This document shows, piece by piece, positions 47,961 through 57,732 of a stretch of 64,000 nt of DNA. Within the stretch, counting starts at the first letter, position 1; each line of letters starts with the position of its first letter. Below the pieces are notes generated by a model. The model saw nothing but the letters and a program-made list of their open reading frames with translations. It was not told the origin of the DNA and ran no database searches. The translations under genes were made by a program, and so were the position numbers. The DNA is from an uncultured cyanobacterium (GTDB taxonomy: Bacteria; Cyanobacteriota; Cyanobacteriia; PCC-6307; Cyanobiaceae), in assembly GCA_903935205.1 (NCBI GenBank), contig CAIZQU010000162.1, forward strand, positions 52,313 through 116,312. The letters run 5' to 3'.

Positions 47961-49841
47961 TCAGGACTCCTCCTCCACCCAGGTGCTGGCCACATGCAGC
48001 TCCTCCAGCTGCTTGCTCGCCACGCCGGCGGGGGCCTGGGTGAGCAGGCAGCGGGCCTGTTGGGTTTTGGGGAAGGCGATCGTGTCGCGGATCGACTCCT
48101 CGCCGGCCAGCAGCATCGTCATCCGATCGAGACCGAAGGCGATGCCGCCGTGGGGTGGGGCACCCATGTCGAGGGCTTCGAGCAGGAAGCCGAACTGGCG
48201 CTCCGCCTCCTCCAGGGGCAGGCCGATCGTCTGCAGCACCTGACGCTGTAGGGCCGAATCGTGGATGCGCAGCGAGCCGCCGCCGAGCTCCAGGCCGTTG
48301 AGCACCAGGTCGTAGGCCTGGGCGCGGGCGCTGGGGAGGTTCGCCGCCCATTGGGTCGGATCGTCGCCCAGATCCTCGGCGTGGGGGGCGCAGAAGGGGT
48401 GGTGCAGGGCTTCGAGGCGGTTCTCGTCGGCGTTGAACTCGAACATCGGGAAATCGACGACCCAGAGGAAGTTCCAGCGGGCCAGCTCCGATCTCGGATC
48501 TTTGGGCACCAGCCCCAGCTCCCGCGCCAGAAACTGGCGCACCCGATCCAGCGCCTTGTTCACCGTGGCGGTGTCGCCGGCGCCGAACAGCAGCAGGGTG
48601 CCGGGTTGGGCGCCGGTGCGCTTGAGCAGCTCGGCCTTCTTCTCCTCGCTGAGGTTGTCCTTGATCGCACCGATCGTGTCGATCTCGCCGTTCTCCCGCA
48701 CCCGGATGAAGGCCAGGCCTCCGGCGCCGGCTGCCTGGGCCTCGCTGAACACATCACCGCCCGGCTTGATCCGCACATTGCTGATCGCCTCGTTGCCGCC
48801 CGGCACCGGCAGCACCTTGACGGAACCGCCGGCCGCCACCGCAGCGCTGAACACCTTGAAGCCCATGTCGGCCACCAGATCGCTGACATTGACCAGCTCC
48901 AGGCCGTAGCGGGTGTCGGGTCGGTCGGTGCCGTAGCGCTCCATCGCCTCGTGCCAGCTGAGGCGGGGGAAGGGGAGGGGCAGCTCGATCCCCTTGACCT
49001 CCTTCCAGATCGCAGCGATCAGGCGCTCGTTGAGGGCCAGGATCTGCTCCTGATCCAGGAAGCTCATCTCCATGTCCAGCTGGGTGAACTCCGGCTGGCG
49101 GTCAGCCCGCAGATCCTCATCGCGGAAGCAGCGGGCGATCTGGTAGTAGCGCTCCATGCCGCCCACCATCAGCAGCTGCTTGAACAGCTGCGGCGACTGG
49201 GGCAGGGCGAACCATTCGCCGCCGCAGACCCGGCTGGGCACCAGATAGTCGCGGGCGCCTTCGGGGGTGGAGCGGGTCAGCACCGGGGTCTCCACCTCGA
49301 TGAAGCCCTCGCCCGCCTCGCTCGGCCCGGCTCCGGCCAGGAAGGCGCGGATCGTCTTGACCACCTGATGGCGCAGGCGCAGGTTGCCGTTCATGCGCTC
49401 GCGGCGCAGATCGAGGTAGCGGTGGCGCAGCCGCAGCTCCTCGCGGGTGTTCTCCTCGTCGTGCACCGACACAGGAAACGGGAGGTTGCCCTTGACGGCG
49501 TTGAGCACCGTGATGGCGCTGGCCACCACCTCCACCCGGCCGGTGGCCAGGCGCTCGTTGATCGATTCGGCCGGCCGCTCCCGCAGCGCTCCAGCCACCT
49601 GCAGCACCGTTTCGTTGCGCAGGTGGCTGGCGGTCTCGAACACCGCGGCAAAGGCCTCGCGCAACCCCGGATCGCTGCCGGCCAGTTCCGGATCCACCGT
49701 GATCTGCACGGTGCCGCTGCGGTCGCGCAGGTCGATGAAGATCACGCCGCCGTGGTCGCGGCGCCGGTCGACCCAGCCGCAGAGCTGCACGTCCTGGCCG
49801 ACCTGGTCGGCACGAAGGTCGCCGCATCCGTGGCTGCGCAT
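47961..49841 (-). CDS. aspS: Aspartyl-tRNA synthetase
   Basis: 626 residues, class II. The OB-fold anticodon domain has [24 protein letters not shown]. Motif 1 is near [25 protein letters not shown], motif 2 is [31 protein letters not shown] and motif 3 is [34 protein letters not shown] insertion domain fits the length. It charges tRNA-Asp; in organisms lacking AsnRS the enzyme may be non-discriminating (not determined here). Start ATG at 49841. Confidence 0.97.
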   Translation of the reverse strand: MRSHGCGDLRADQVGQDVQLCGWVDRRRDHGGVIFIDLRDRSGTVQITVDPELAGSDPGLREAFAAVFETASHLRNETVLQVAGALRERPAESINERLATGRVEVVASAITVLNAVKGNLPFPVSVHDEENTREELRLRHRYLDLRRERMNGNLRLRHQVVKTIRAFLAGAGPSEAGEGFIEVETPVLTRSTPEGARDYLVPSRVCGGEWFALPQSPQLFKQLLMVGGMERYYQIARCFRDEDLRADRQPEFTQLDMEMSFLDQEQILALNERLIAAIWKEVKGIELPLPFPRLSWHEAMERYGTDRPDTRYGLELVNVSDLVADMGFKVFSAAVAAGGSVKVLPVPGGNEAISNVRIKPGGDVFSEAQAAGAGGLAFIRVRENGEIDTIGAIKDNLSEEKKAELLKRTGAQPGTLLLFGAGDTATVNKALDRVRQFLARELGLVPKDPRSELARWNFLWVVDFPMFEFNADENRLEALHHPFCAPHAEDLGDDPTQWAANLPSARAQAYDLVLNGLELGGGSLRIHDSALQRQVLQTIGLPLEEAERQFGFLLEALDMGAPPHGGIAFGLDRMTMLLAGEESIRDTIAFPKTQQARCLLTQAPAGVASKQLEELHVASTWVEEES

Positions 49842-50050
49842 GGTTAAACCGCAATCGAATTGCGGATTTTCCCACGGCAGCTGCTGCTACTGGTGGGATC
49901 GACCTGCGGTGCTGGGGGGTGATCGCTCCCGGCCCCCGCCGGCGGGCGCCTGCGGCCTCAGGTCGCGGCTGGCCTGTCTGCGAGGGTCAGGGCCCGAGCT
50001 TGCTGCGGGCCTGCTATGGATGCAGGGTGTTGCGCTGCCCCCTGCATCCG

Positions 50051-50953
50051 ATGAAGCGCCGCCGCCTGTTGCGTGGGGCCACCGAGGCGGTGGGTGCAGT
50101 GGCTTTGACGGGCTGGGCGGTGGGACGGGTTGATGCCGCCACCACCGCAAGCCCTGCAGGCTCCCCCAGCGCCAACCCCGGAACCGCCGCTGGCTCACCT
50201 GGTTCGGCCAGGGTGCCGGCGGCCGCGAAGCCAGCGCCCGCCGGCACCCTGGCCGCATCGACGACCACATCCAGCCCAGGGGCCGCGGCATCCACCGCCC
50301 CCCGGGCTGGTCCGCGGTCGGCGCTGCAGCGCTCCCTCGGGGCTTGCACCCCCCACGACTCCCTGGGCCGCCTTCAGGAGGGCAACGCCCGCTTCGCGGC
50401 CCTCTGGCAGAAGGCCAGTGGCCTGGCATCCCCCCGGGAGCGGATGCGCCTGCTTGAGATGGTCTGGCGGGATGAATGCCAGATCGATCCCCTGGCTCTC
50501 GCCCAAGGCCAGCGCCCCTTTGCCGCCCTGCTTAGCTGCGCCGATTCCCGGGTCGATCCGGCCTGGCTGTTCGCCTGCGGAGCCGGTGAGCTGTTCGAAG
50601 TCCGCAGTGCCGGCAACACGGCCTTCGACGAAGCGATCGCCTCGCTTGAATTCGCCGTGGGTGTGCTGGCGGTCCCCCTGGTGCTGGTGCTCGGCCACAG
50701 TGGCTGTGGCGGCGTGCAGGCGGCCCGGAGCACGGCCCCGCTGACGCCGATGCTGGAGCGGTTGGTGGCGCCGATCCGGGCCACCCTGGTCAACGGCGAC
50801 GACCTGAGCCGCGCCGTGCAGCGCAACGCCAGCCGCGTCGCCGCTCAACTGGTTGAAGGCAGCGCCCTGTTGCGGGAGGCGGTGGCCGCCGGCCGGCTAA
50901 ACATCCGCAGCGCCTACTGCGACATCGGCACCGGGCGGGTGACACTGCTCTGA
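50051..50953 (+). CDS. Secreted beta-carbonic anhydrase
   Basis: 300 residues from the ATG at 50051. The N-terminus (MKRRRLLRGATEAVGAVALTGW) has a twin-arginine followed by a hydrophobic stretch, so it looks like a Tat-type signal peptide. A Pro/Ala/Thr linker occupies residues 30-90. The zinc ligands are C163, D165 and R167 in LSCADSRVDP, then H216 and C219 in LGHSGCGG. It interconverts CO2 and bicarbonate, most likely in the periplasm, where it could help carbon supply or pH balance. The carboxysomal enzyme of alpha-cyanobacteria is a different family. It is divergent from aspS by 209 bp and convergent with gcvT. Confidence 0.9.
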   Translation: MKRRRLLRGATEAVGAVALTGWAVGRVDAATTASPAGSPSANPGTAAGSPGSARVPAAAKPAPAGTLAASTTTSSPGAAASTAPRAGPRSALQRSLGACTPHDSLGRLQEGNARFAALWQKASGLASPRERMRLLEMVWRDECQIDPLALAQGQRPFAALLSCADSRVDPAWLFACGAGELFEVRSAGNTAFDEAIASLEFAVGVLAVPLVLVLGHSGCGGVQAARSTAPLTPMLERLVAPIRATLVNGDDLSRAVQRNASRVAAQLVEGSALLREAVAAGRLNIRSAYCDIGTGRVTLL

Positions 50954-51006
50954 ACGGCAGGTCAGAGGCTGCAACGAGCCGTCGTCCGCGACCCGAGCCG
51001 TGTCCC

Positions 51007-52173
51007 TCAGCCCCGGCGGTAGAAGGGGCGCTTCACCACCGTGGCCGGTTCGGCCTTGCCCCGGATCTCCACCGCCAGCTCCGTGCCCAGCTTCGCGGCG
51101 CTGGTCGGCACATAGGCCAGGGCGATCGCCTGGCCCAGGGTCGGGGACCAGGTGCCGCTGGTCACCTCGCCGACCACCGCACCGTTGTGCAGCACCGGGT
51201 AGCCGTGGCGGGCGATCGCCCGGCCCTGCAGCCGCAGGCCCACCAGGCGGCGCTCCACCCCCGCGGCGGTCTGGCGCTCCAGGGCCTCGCGGCCGATGAA
51301 GGCAGCGGGCATCTCCAGGTGCACCAGCCAGCCCAGGGAAGCCTCCAGGGGTGTGGTGGCCGCGTCCATGTCGTTGCCGTAGAGGTGCATGGCGGCCTCC
51401 AGGCGCAGGGTGTCGCGGGCGCCGAGGCCGCAGGGGGCCACGCCGCCGGCCAGAAGCTGCTGCCACAGGGCCAGGCCGGCTTCGCGATCGAGCAGCAGCT
51501 CGAAACCGTCCTCGCCCGTGTAGCCGGTCCGAGCGGCGAACACCTCCGCCCCGGCCGCGGCAGCTTCGCCATGGCGCAGCACCAGGTCGCGGTGGCCGAA
51601 GCGGGGCAGGCCCGCCAGGCTCTCGCCCACCAGGGCCTCCAGCCGGGCCGGCGCCTCGGGGCCCTGCAGGGCCAGCAGGATGCCGTCGGCTCCCTTGCGG
51701 TCGGTGATGGTGATGCCGGCGGGTTCCAGCTGGCTGCGGATCCAGGCGGTGTCGGCTTCGGCGCAGGCGGCGTTGATCACCAGCACCAGCTCATCGCTCT
51801 CCTGGCCGTCGGCCCCGATCCGCCGGCCCCGGTCGTAGACGATCAGGTCATCGCGGATGCCGCCCGCTTCGTTCAGCAGCACCGTGTAGCAGGCTTCGGC
51901 GGGTCCGATGCGGAACAGATCGGAGGGCACCAGGCCCTGCATCCGATCCTTCACCCCGTCCCCGCGCAGGGTGAGCACGCCCATGTGCGAGATGTCGAAG
52001 ACGCCGCAGTGCTGGCGCACGGCGTTGTGCTCGGCCACCAGCCCGGCGAACTGCACGGCCATCTCCCAGCCGGCAAAGGGCACCAGGCGCCCCCCTGCCG
52101 CCTGGGTGGCGGCGTGGAGGGGGGTGCGTCGCAGATCGGCGGGGGAAGCCCCATCGGAGGCGGGTGCGGCCAT
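51007..52173 (-). CDS. gcvT: Glycine cleavage system T protein (aminomethyltransferase)
   Basis: 388 residues from the ATG at 52173; the frame is open upstream, but this start gives the expected RRTPLHAATQAAGGRLVPFAGWEMAVQF. Other signatures: VRQHCGVFDISHMG, RDDLIVYDRG, ILLALQGPEAPA, RTGYTGEDGFEL, GARDTLRLEAAMHLYGNDM and TSGTWSPTLGQAIALAYV. It transfers the methylene group of glycine to tetrahydrofolate in photorespiratory glycine breakdown. In other picocyanobacteria gcvT also sits near speB/speE/mazG, as I recall from known synteny. Confidence 0.95.
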   Translation of the reverse strand: MAAPASDGASPADLRRTPLHAATQAAGGRLVPFAGWEMAVQFAGLVAEHNAVRQHCGVFDISHMGVLTLRGDGVKDRMQGLVPSDLFRIGPAEACYTVLLNEAGGIRDDLIVYDRGRRIGADGQESDELVLVINAACAEADTAWIRSQLEPAGITITDRKGADGILLALQGPEAPARLEALVGESLAGLPRFGHRDLVLRHGEAAAAGAEVFAARTGYTGEDGFELLLDREAGLALWQQLLAGGVAPCGLGARDTLRLEAAMHLYGNDMDAATTPLEASLGWLVHLEMPAAFIGREALERQTAAGVERRLVGLRLQGRAIARHGYPVLHNGAVVGEVTSGTWSPTLGQAIALAYVPTSAAKLGTELAVEIRGKAEPATVVKRPFYRRG

Positions 52174-52307
52174 GGCGGGTTCCGCCCGGGGCGGGCTTGC
52201 AGGGTGGCGGGATCCTATGGAGGGCTGGGCCGGTTCGGCTCCATGGCCTGGCCAGTTCCGGAGAGCGTGACTACGGTGGGCGCCCACAGCCCTTGCCGAC
52301 CTCTGGA

Positions 52308-52550
52308 ATGGGCCATCGCCCCTCCTGCCGCAGCTGCCGCCACTGCCTTCCCCCCGAGGGTGCGGAGCAGCACGGCTGGTGTCAGCTGCGCCAGCTGGGG
52401 ATCCATCCGGAGCTGGTCGGGGAACTCTGGTGCCATCACTGGACGGCCCGGCCGCCGCGGCTGCCGGTGATCGCTCCGCCCGCCGGATCCGCCGCACCCC
52501 TCCAGCGCAACCACCAACTCATGCTGCCGGCGATGATCCAGGGCGCCTGA
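52308..52550 (+). CDS. Small Cys/His-rich protein
   Basis: 80 residues from the ATG at 52308. The N-terminus has a CRSCRHC motif (residues 7-13), then a WCQLRQLGIHPELVGELWCHHWTARPPRLP segment with Trp-Cys repeats, giving six Cys and several His that could hold a metal site. It looks like a zinc-ribbon or rubredoxin-like knuckle but I do not recognise the family. It is divergent from gcvT by 134 bp. Length and Cys spacing suggest a real gene rather than chance. Confidence 0.5.
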   Translation: MGHRPSCRSCRHCLPPEGAEQHGWCQLRQLGIHPELVGELWCHHWTARPPRLPVIAPPAGSAAPLQRNHQLMLPAMIQGA

Positions 52551-52782
52551 GGCCGGCCGCTCCGCCATGGCCGGGGCGGAAATCGGGAAAAAAGCAAAAG
52601 ATCCCCGCGTCCCCCTGGACCGGATGGTTTTCCGTGCGCCGGGCTACACAACAGCCCCCACCAGGGCCCTAGCTTTTACTGGTCTGCTCATTCTGGGACA
52701 TCGTCTTCAGGTGTTTCCACCAGGCGTGGTGTGATCCCCAGCCCTGTCCCCCTCTCGCCCTGCACCCCGGAGGTCTCCTGGA

Positions 52783-53205
52783 TTGATCACTCCGTCCAAA
52801 TCAGCCAGCGGTTCCGCCAGCCACACCACCACCCCGATCGAGCTGCTGCTCGCCCAGGTCGACTGCGAGACCTTCACCCTGCCCACCGGCGCCCACGTGT
52901 TCAGCCGCGGCACCAGCGCCACGGCGATCTATGGCCTCAAGCGCGGCATCGTCGAGCTGGAGAGCCCCGATGCGGCCCGCATCTGTTACCGCCCCGGTGA
53001 GCTGTTCAGCTTCCAGGACATCGTCTGGCGCCAAGGCCAGCACCGCAGCGATGCCCTGGCCCGCACCCCGGTCGAGATCCTCAAGCTCGATCGCCTGCGT
53101 TTTCTCAACCTGCTCCATAACCACCCCACCCTGGCGATCCTGTTGATCGGTCAGCAGCACGACCGCCTGCGGGAGCAGCGGGCCAGCGGCACCTGCGTCT
53201 ACTGA
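52783..53205 (+). CDS. Cyclic nucleotide-binding-like (Crp fold) protein without HTH
   Basis: 140 residues starting at a TTG that follows a GGAGG-type ribosome site. The body is a double-stranded beta-helix as in Crp/Fnr sensors: FSRGTSATAIYGLKRGIVELES, ICYRPGELFSFQDIVW and PVEILKLDRLRFLNLLHNHP. A DNA-binding domain is missing, so it probably works through protein contacts or as a partial regulator. Its 3' end overlaps the convergent speB stop by 7 bp. Confidence 0.6.
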   Translation: MITPSKSASGSASHTTTPIELLLAQVDCETFTLPTGAHVFSRGTSATAIYGLKRGIVELESPDAARICYRPGELFSFQDIVWRQGQHRSDALARTPVEILKLDRLRFLNLLHNHPTLAILLIGQQHDRLREQRASGTCVY

Positions 53206-54110
53206 GCCTCCGGGGATCCGCCGAGCAACATCAGCAGGCTGCGCACCACCTTGGCGGCCAGCACCGAGCTGATGCCCGTCGGGTCGAGCTGGGGGGCCAG
53301 CTCCACCACATCGGCGGCCACCAGGCGGTGCTGGCGGAGCTCCTCCACCAGGGTGGCGAAGTCGCCCCAGAGGAAACCCCCTGGTTCCGGCGTGCCGGTG
53401 CCGGGCATCACAGCGGGGTCGAACCAGTCCAGGTCGACGGTGAGATAGACGGGCCGGCCCCGCAGTTCCCTCAGGGCCTCGGCCATCCGCCCGATCGGCA
53501 CCAGCCGGTCGCCGGAACGCAGCTCCTCGAATTCGGCGCGGGTGCCGCTGCGGATCGCGATCTGGCGCAGGCAGCCGCTGGGGAGCACCTCCAGGCAGCG
53601 GCGCATCGCACAGGCGTGGCTATGGCGGCTGCCGAGCCAGTCCTGGCGCAGGTCGGCATGGGCATCGAGCTGCACCAGCACCAGATCCGGGTGGCGTCGG
53701 GCCACCGCCGCCACGGCGCCGCTGCTGATCGAATGCTCGCCCCCCAGCATCAGCGGTGCCAGGCCCAGCCCAAGCACCGCCTCGGTGGCCCGCTCCACCG
53801 CCGCCACCACCGGCTCCGGGTTGCCGAACGGGATCGCCACCGCCCCCAGATCGGCGAAGGCCAGATCCTCCAGGTCGCGATCGAGCTGAGGGCAGTAACT
53901 CTCCAGGCCGCTGCTCACCTCCCGGATCGCCGCCGGCCCGAAGCGGGTGCCGGGCCGGAACGAGGTGGTGCCGTCATAGGGCACCCCGTAAAGGCCGACG
54001 CGGCAGCCGGTCGGATCGCGGCGGCTGGCCATGAAGATGGCGCCCTCGCGCTCGAACACCGCCTCCAGATCCAGGGGCAGGCCGGCAGTGGCGGGGATGG
54101 AGCTGGTCAT
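53199..54110 (-). CDS. speB: Agmatinase/ureohydrolase
   Basis: 303 residues from the ATG at 54110. The manganese-site motifs are present: GGEHSISSGAV, QLDAHADLRQDWLG and VDLDWFDPAVMPGTGTPEPGG. The start (VGLYGVPYDGTTSFRPGTRFGPAAIR) is typical. It releases urea from agmatine to make putrescine, or acts on a related guanidine compound. It pairs with speE, 224 bp downstream on the same strand, as the polyamine pathway. Confidence 0.93.
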   Translation of the reverse strand: MTSSIPATAGLPLDLEAVFEREGAIFMASRRDPTGCRVGLYGVPYDGTTSFRPGTRFGPAAIREVSSGLESYCPQLDRDLEDLAFADLGAVAIPFGNPEPVVAAVERATEAVLGLGLAPLMLGGEHSISSGAVAAVARRHPDLVLVQLDAHADLRQDWLGSRHSHACAMRRCLEVLPSGCLRQIAIRSGTRAEFEELRSGDRLVPIGRMAEALRELRGRPVYLTVDLDWFDPAVMPGTGTPEPGGFLWGDFATLVEELRQHRLVAADVVELAPQLDPTGISSVLAAKVVRSLLMLLGGSPEAQ

Positions 54111-54333
54111 GGCGGAGCGGAGCTGGTGGTCGGCGGGGATGGGCCTGAAACGGCGTCGGGGGCGACCGGGGGATCGCCGGCGCGGCTGGGGGCTGGTGGG
54201 GTTCGTTGGCTGGGCTGGTGGGGCCGGGGCCTGGGATCCGGTGCTGGTTGCGGTTCTGCAGCGGCCGGATGGTTCGCGGTTCCGTTGGCCGCGGCTGCCC
54301 GCGACTGCTGAGGCTGGGGGCTGGGGGCGTCCG

Positions 54334-55260
<927 letters not shown>

Positions 55261-55328
55261 CTAAGCGCCCCGCCGCCCGTCGGCCATGTCGCCCCCAAGG
55301 ATCAGGAGGTTTCGGTCAGGATGGCGCC

Positions 55329-55802
55329 ATGGATCCGGCCATCCCCCCATCCCCGATTCCCGGACCCGAACCGGCCTTCTGGCTGATCCCCGGATTGGCG
55401 ATCCCCGCCGCCGAGCTGCGCTGGCGCTTCTCACGCAGCTCAGGCCCCGGCGGCCAGAACGTCAACCGCACCGATTCGCGGGTGGAGCTGCTGTTCCCCC
55501 TCACCAGCAGCACCGCCCTGCCAGAGCCGCTGCGGCAGAGGGCTTTGCGGCGGCTCGGCGGGAGGCTGGTGGAGGGTCAGCTGGTGGTGGTGGCCCAGGA
55601 GCACCGCTCCCAGTGGCGCAACCGCCAGGCGGCCCTGGAGCGGTTGGCGGCCTTGCTGCGCGAGGGGATCGCGCCGCCGCCGCCGCCGCGCCGCCCCACC
55701 CGCCCCAGTCGGGGGTCGGTGGAGCGGCGGCTGGCCGCCAAGAAGCGGCGCAGCGCCCTCAAGGGTCAGCGCCGGGGTCAGGGTCCGCCGCTGGAGGAGT
55801 GA
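55329..55802 (+). CDS. arfB: Peptidyl-tRNA hydrolase-type ribosome rescue factor
   Basis: 157 residues from the ATG at 55329. The GGQ motif is at residues 41-43 in SSGPGGQNVNRTDSRVEL, the class I release-factor signature that cuts peptidyl-tRNA. Codon-recognition domains are absent, and the C-terminus is strongly basic (RRLAAKKRRSALKGQRRGQG), as in ArfB/YaeJ, which enters stalled ribosomes through the empty mRNA channel. Confidence 0.9.
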   Translation: MDPAIPPSPIPGPEPAFWLIPGLAIPAAELRWRFSRSSGPGGQNVNRTDSRVELLFPLTSSTALPEPLRQRALRRLGGRLVEGQLVVVAQEHRSQWRNRQAALERLAALLREGIAPPPPPRRPTRPSRGSVERRLAAKKRRSALKGQRRGQGPPLEE

Positions 55803-55845
55803 ATCAGCCGCGGGCCTGGGTGGGCGGTGCGGCCGTTTTCCGCCC

Positions 55846-56838
55846 TCAGCCTGGCGGTGTCAGGCCGGAGGCTTCAGCCCGGATCGCGGCCTTGGCCTGC
55901 CGCCAGAGCCCTTCGAGTTCGGCCAGGCTGCGGCCCTGCAGCTCGCCGCCCAGGGCGGCCTCCACCCGGGAGAAGCGATCGAGGAAGCGGCGGTTCGTGC
56001 CGGCCAGACCCCCCTCCGGATCGAGACCACACCAGCGACCCACGTTGACCAGGGTGAACAGCACATCGCCCAGCTCCTCCTGGGCATGGGCCCGGTCGCC
56101 GGAGGCCACCGCCTGCTTGAGCTCCTCCAGCTCCTCGTGCACCTTCTCCCAGACCCCATCGATGGCATCCCATTCGAAGCCGGCGGCGGCGGCCTTCCGG
56201 GAGATCGCCATGGCGCCGGCCAGGGCGGGCTGGCCGCGCACCTTGGCGGCGAGGCGATCGCTGAGGGGGCTGGCGCTGGCTGGATGGGCGGCGGTCTCCT
56301 CCGCCTTGATCCGCTCCCAGAGGCCGCGCACGGCGGTGCTGTCGCCGGCTACGGCGTCGGCGAAGACGTGGGGATGGCGGCGGATCAGCTTGTCGCGGAT
56401 GCCGCCGGCCACCGCCTCCAGATCGAAGCGACCCGTTTCGCTGGCGATCTGGGCATGCAGCACCACCTGCAGCAGCAGGTCGCCCAGCTCCTCGGCCAGG
56501 TGGCGGTCGTCGCCGTGGCGGATGGCATCGGCCAGCTCGTGGGCCTCCTCGAGGGCGTAGGGGATCAGGGAGGTGTGGGTCTGCTCCAGATCCCAGGGGC
56601 AGCCACCCTCGGGATCCCGCAGCTGCGCCACCACGGCCACCAGCTCCGCCAGGGCGCCAGCGGGCGCGGATTGGGCCGGCCTCGGGCTGGGAGCTGCGCC
56701 AGTGCCGTGCTCTGCAGCCGCTGGCGCCTGGTTGTCCGGGGCAGCCTGGCTGCTGGCGCCAATGCCGCTGCCGCGGCCGGCGGGATCCGGTCCGGGGACG
56801 GCCGGAGGGGATGCGTAGGGGTCAGGGGCTGTGGCCAT
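55846..56838 (-). CDS. mazG: Nucleoside triphosphate pyrophosphohydrolase MazG
   Basis: 330 residues. After a 60-residue low-complexity leader comes GCPWDLEQTHTSLIPYALEEAHELADAI and the first metal motif EELGDLLLQVVLHAQIASE. A second MazG unit has EELEELKQ and EELGDVLFTLVNVGRW. It hydrolyses (d)NTPs and may lower ppGpp; full-length two-domain form. The gene lies between arfB (convergent, 44 bp) and a DUF2227 gene on the same strand. Confidence 0.93.
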   Translation of the reverse strand: MATAPDPYASPPAVPGPDPAGRGSGIGASSQAAPDNQAPAAAEHGTGAAPSPRPAQSAPAGALAELVAVVAQLRDPEGGCPWDLEQTHTSLIPYALEEAHELADAIRHGDDRHLAEELGDLLLQVVLHAQIASETGRFDLEAVAGGIRDKLIRRHPHVFADAVAGDSTAVRGLWERIKAEETAAHPASASPLSDRLAAKVRGQPALAGAMAISRKAAAAGFEWDAIDGVWEKVHEELEELKQAVASGDRAHAQEELGDVLFTLVNVGRWCGLDPEGGLAGTNRRFLDRFSRVEAALGGELQGRSLAELEGLWRQAKAAIRAEASGLTPPG

Positions 56839-56897
56839 GGCAAGCCGGGCAGGGGCCAGAGGATCGCCCCATCTTCAGGGGGCCGGAGGCCCTGGCT

Positions 56898-57413
56898 TCA
56901 GCGGCGGCGGCGGGACGCTCGGCGGGGGCGGCGGCGGCGCCAGGGGGCCGGCGGCAGGGGATCGCCATCCTGGATCAGGTGCAACCAGGCGCTGGCCTCC
57001 AGCCCCACCAGGCCCGCCAGCAGCAGCGGCCGCTGGGATGGCCAGAGCGCCTGCAGCTGCTCCACCAGTCGCTCCGGCGGCGGCCCCCCCAGGGGTTGGG
57101 CCAGGGCGCAGGCCAGCAGCAGCCAGGCCCCCAGGTAGAGCAGCCGGCCGGCGCTGCCGAGCAGGGGCCCGTGGGAGAAGAGGGAACGGTGGCGCAGCAG
57201 CCGTCGGTAGGGCCACCAGAGCGGCTGCAGCGGCCCCCAGCGGCGCATGGCATTGGAGCGGGTGTCGAGGTCGGGAGAGAGCCAGAGGCCGCCGAGCAGG
57301 AAGGCCAGCCCCGCCGCCAGGGCTCCACCCGCCCCCAGCCAGGGCCACCAGAGCAGGCCAAACGGCAACGCCAGCAGGCCGGTGGCACGGTCATGGCTGC
57401 GGCCCATCGCCAT
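56898..57413 (-). CDS. DUF2227-type putative metal-binding membrane protein
   Basis: 171 residues from the ATG at 57413. The start MAMGRSHDRAT and the segment LWLSPDLDTRSNAMRRWGPLQPLWWPYRR-LLRHRSLFSHGP carry the conserved His/Asp pattern of DUF2227. Several hydrophobic stretches suggest membrane association. The last 15 residues are almost all Arg. Biochemical role unknown. It is 60 bp downstream of mazG's start region boundary in reverse and 175 bp from the tRNA-Val gene. Confidence 0.7.
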   Translation of the reverse strand: MAMGRSHDRATGLLALPFGLLWWPWLGAGGALAAGLAFLLGGLWLSPDLDTRSNAMRRWGPLQPLWWPYRRLLRHRSLFSHGPLLGSAGRLLYLGAWLLLACALAQPLGGPPPERLVEQLQALWPSQRPLLLAGLVGLEASAWLHLIQDGDPLPPAPWRRRRPRRASRRRR

Positions 57414-57588
57414 CGAAGCGCTGCACGCCGGCTGGGGGCGATTCTGGCGGCTGTGGTGGGGCAGGCCAGGGGGCTGGGGGCCCCGCCCGGCGGGGAGCGG
57501 GTGGGCGGCGGCGGCTTTGGCCCCCGGGCACCGGGCGCCGGGCGGGTTCGCCCTGCAAGGACCGGTAGGCGGGCAGAATGGGTGCATC

Positions 57589-57661
<73 letters not shown>

Positions 57662-57732
57662 CTCCAGAAGCCAGGCAGGATCTGGGCCCTGAGCCAGTCA
57701 GGGTCTGGATTCTCCCCGGATCGTCTCATCGC

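Noticed and set aside
47855..48043. Small hydrophobic open frame after the aspS end
   Set aside because: The second half is antisense to aspS and very Arg/Pro-rich, and there is no ribosome site; probably chance.
54111..54333. Gene between speB and speE
   Set aside because: Frames are open only because of GC content; the encoded sequence is Gly/Pro/Arg-rich without pattern.
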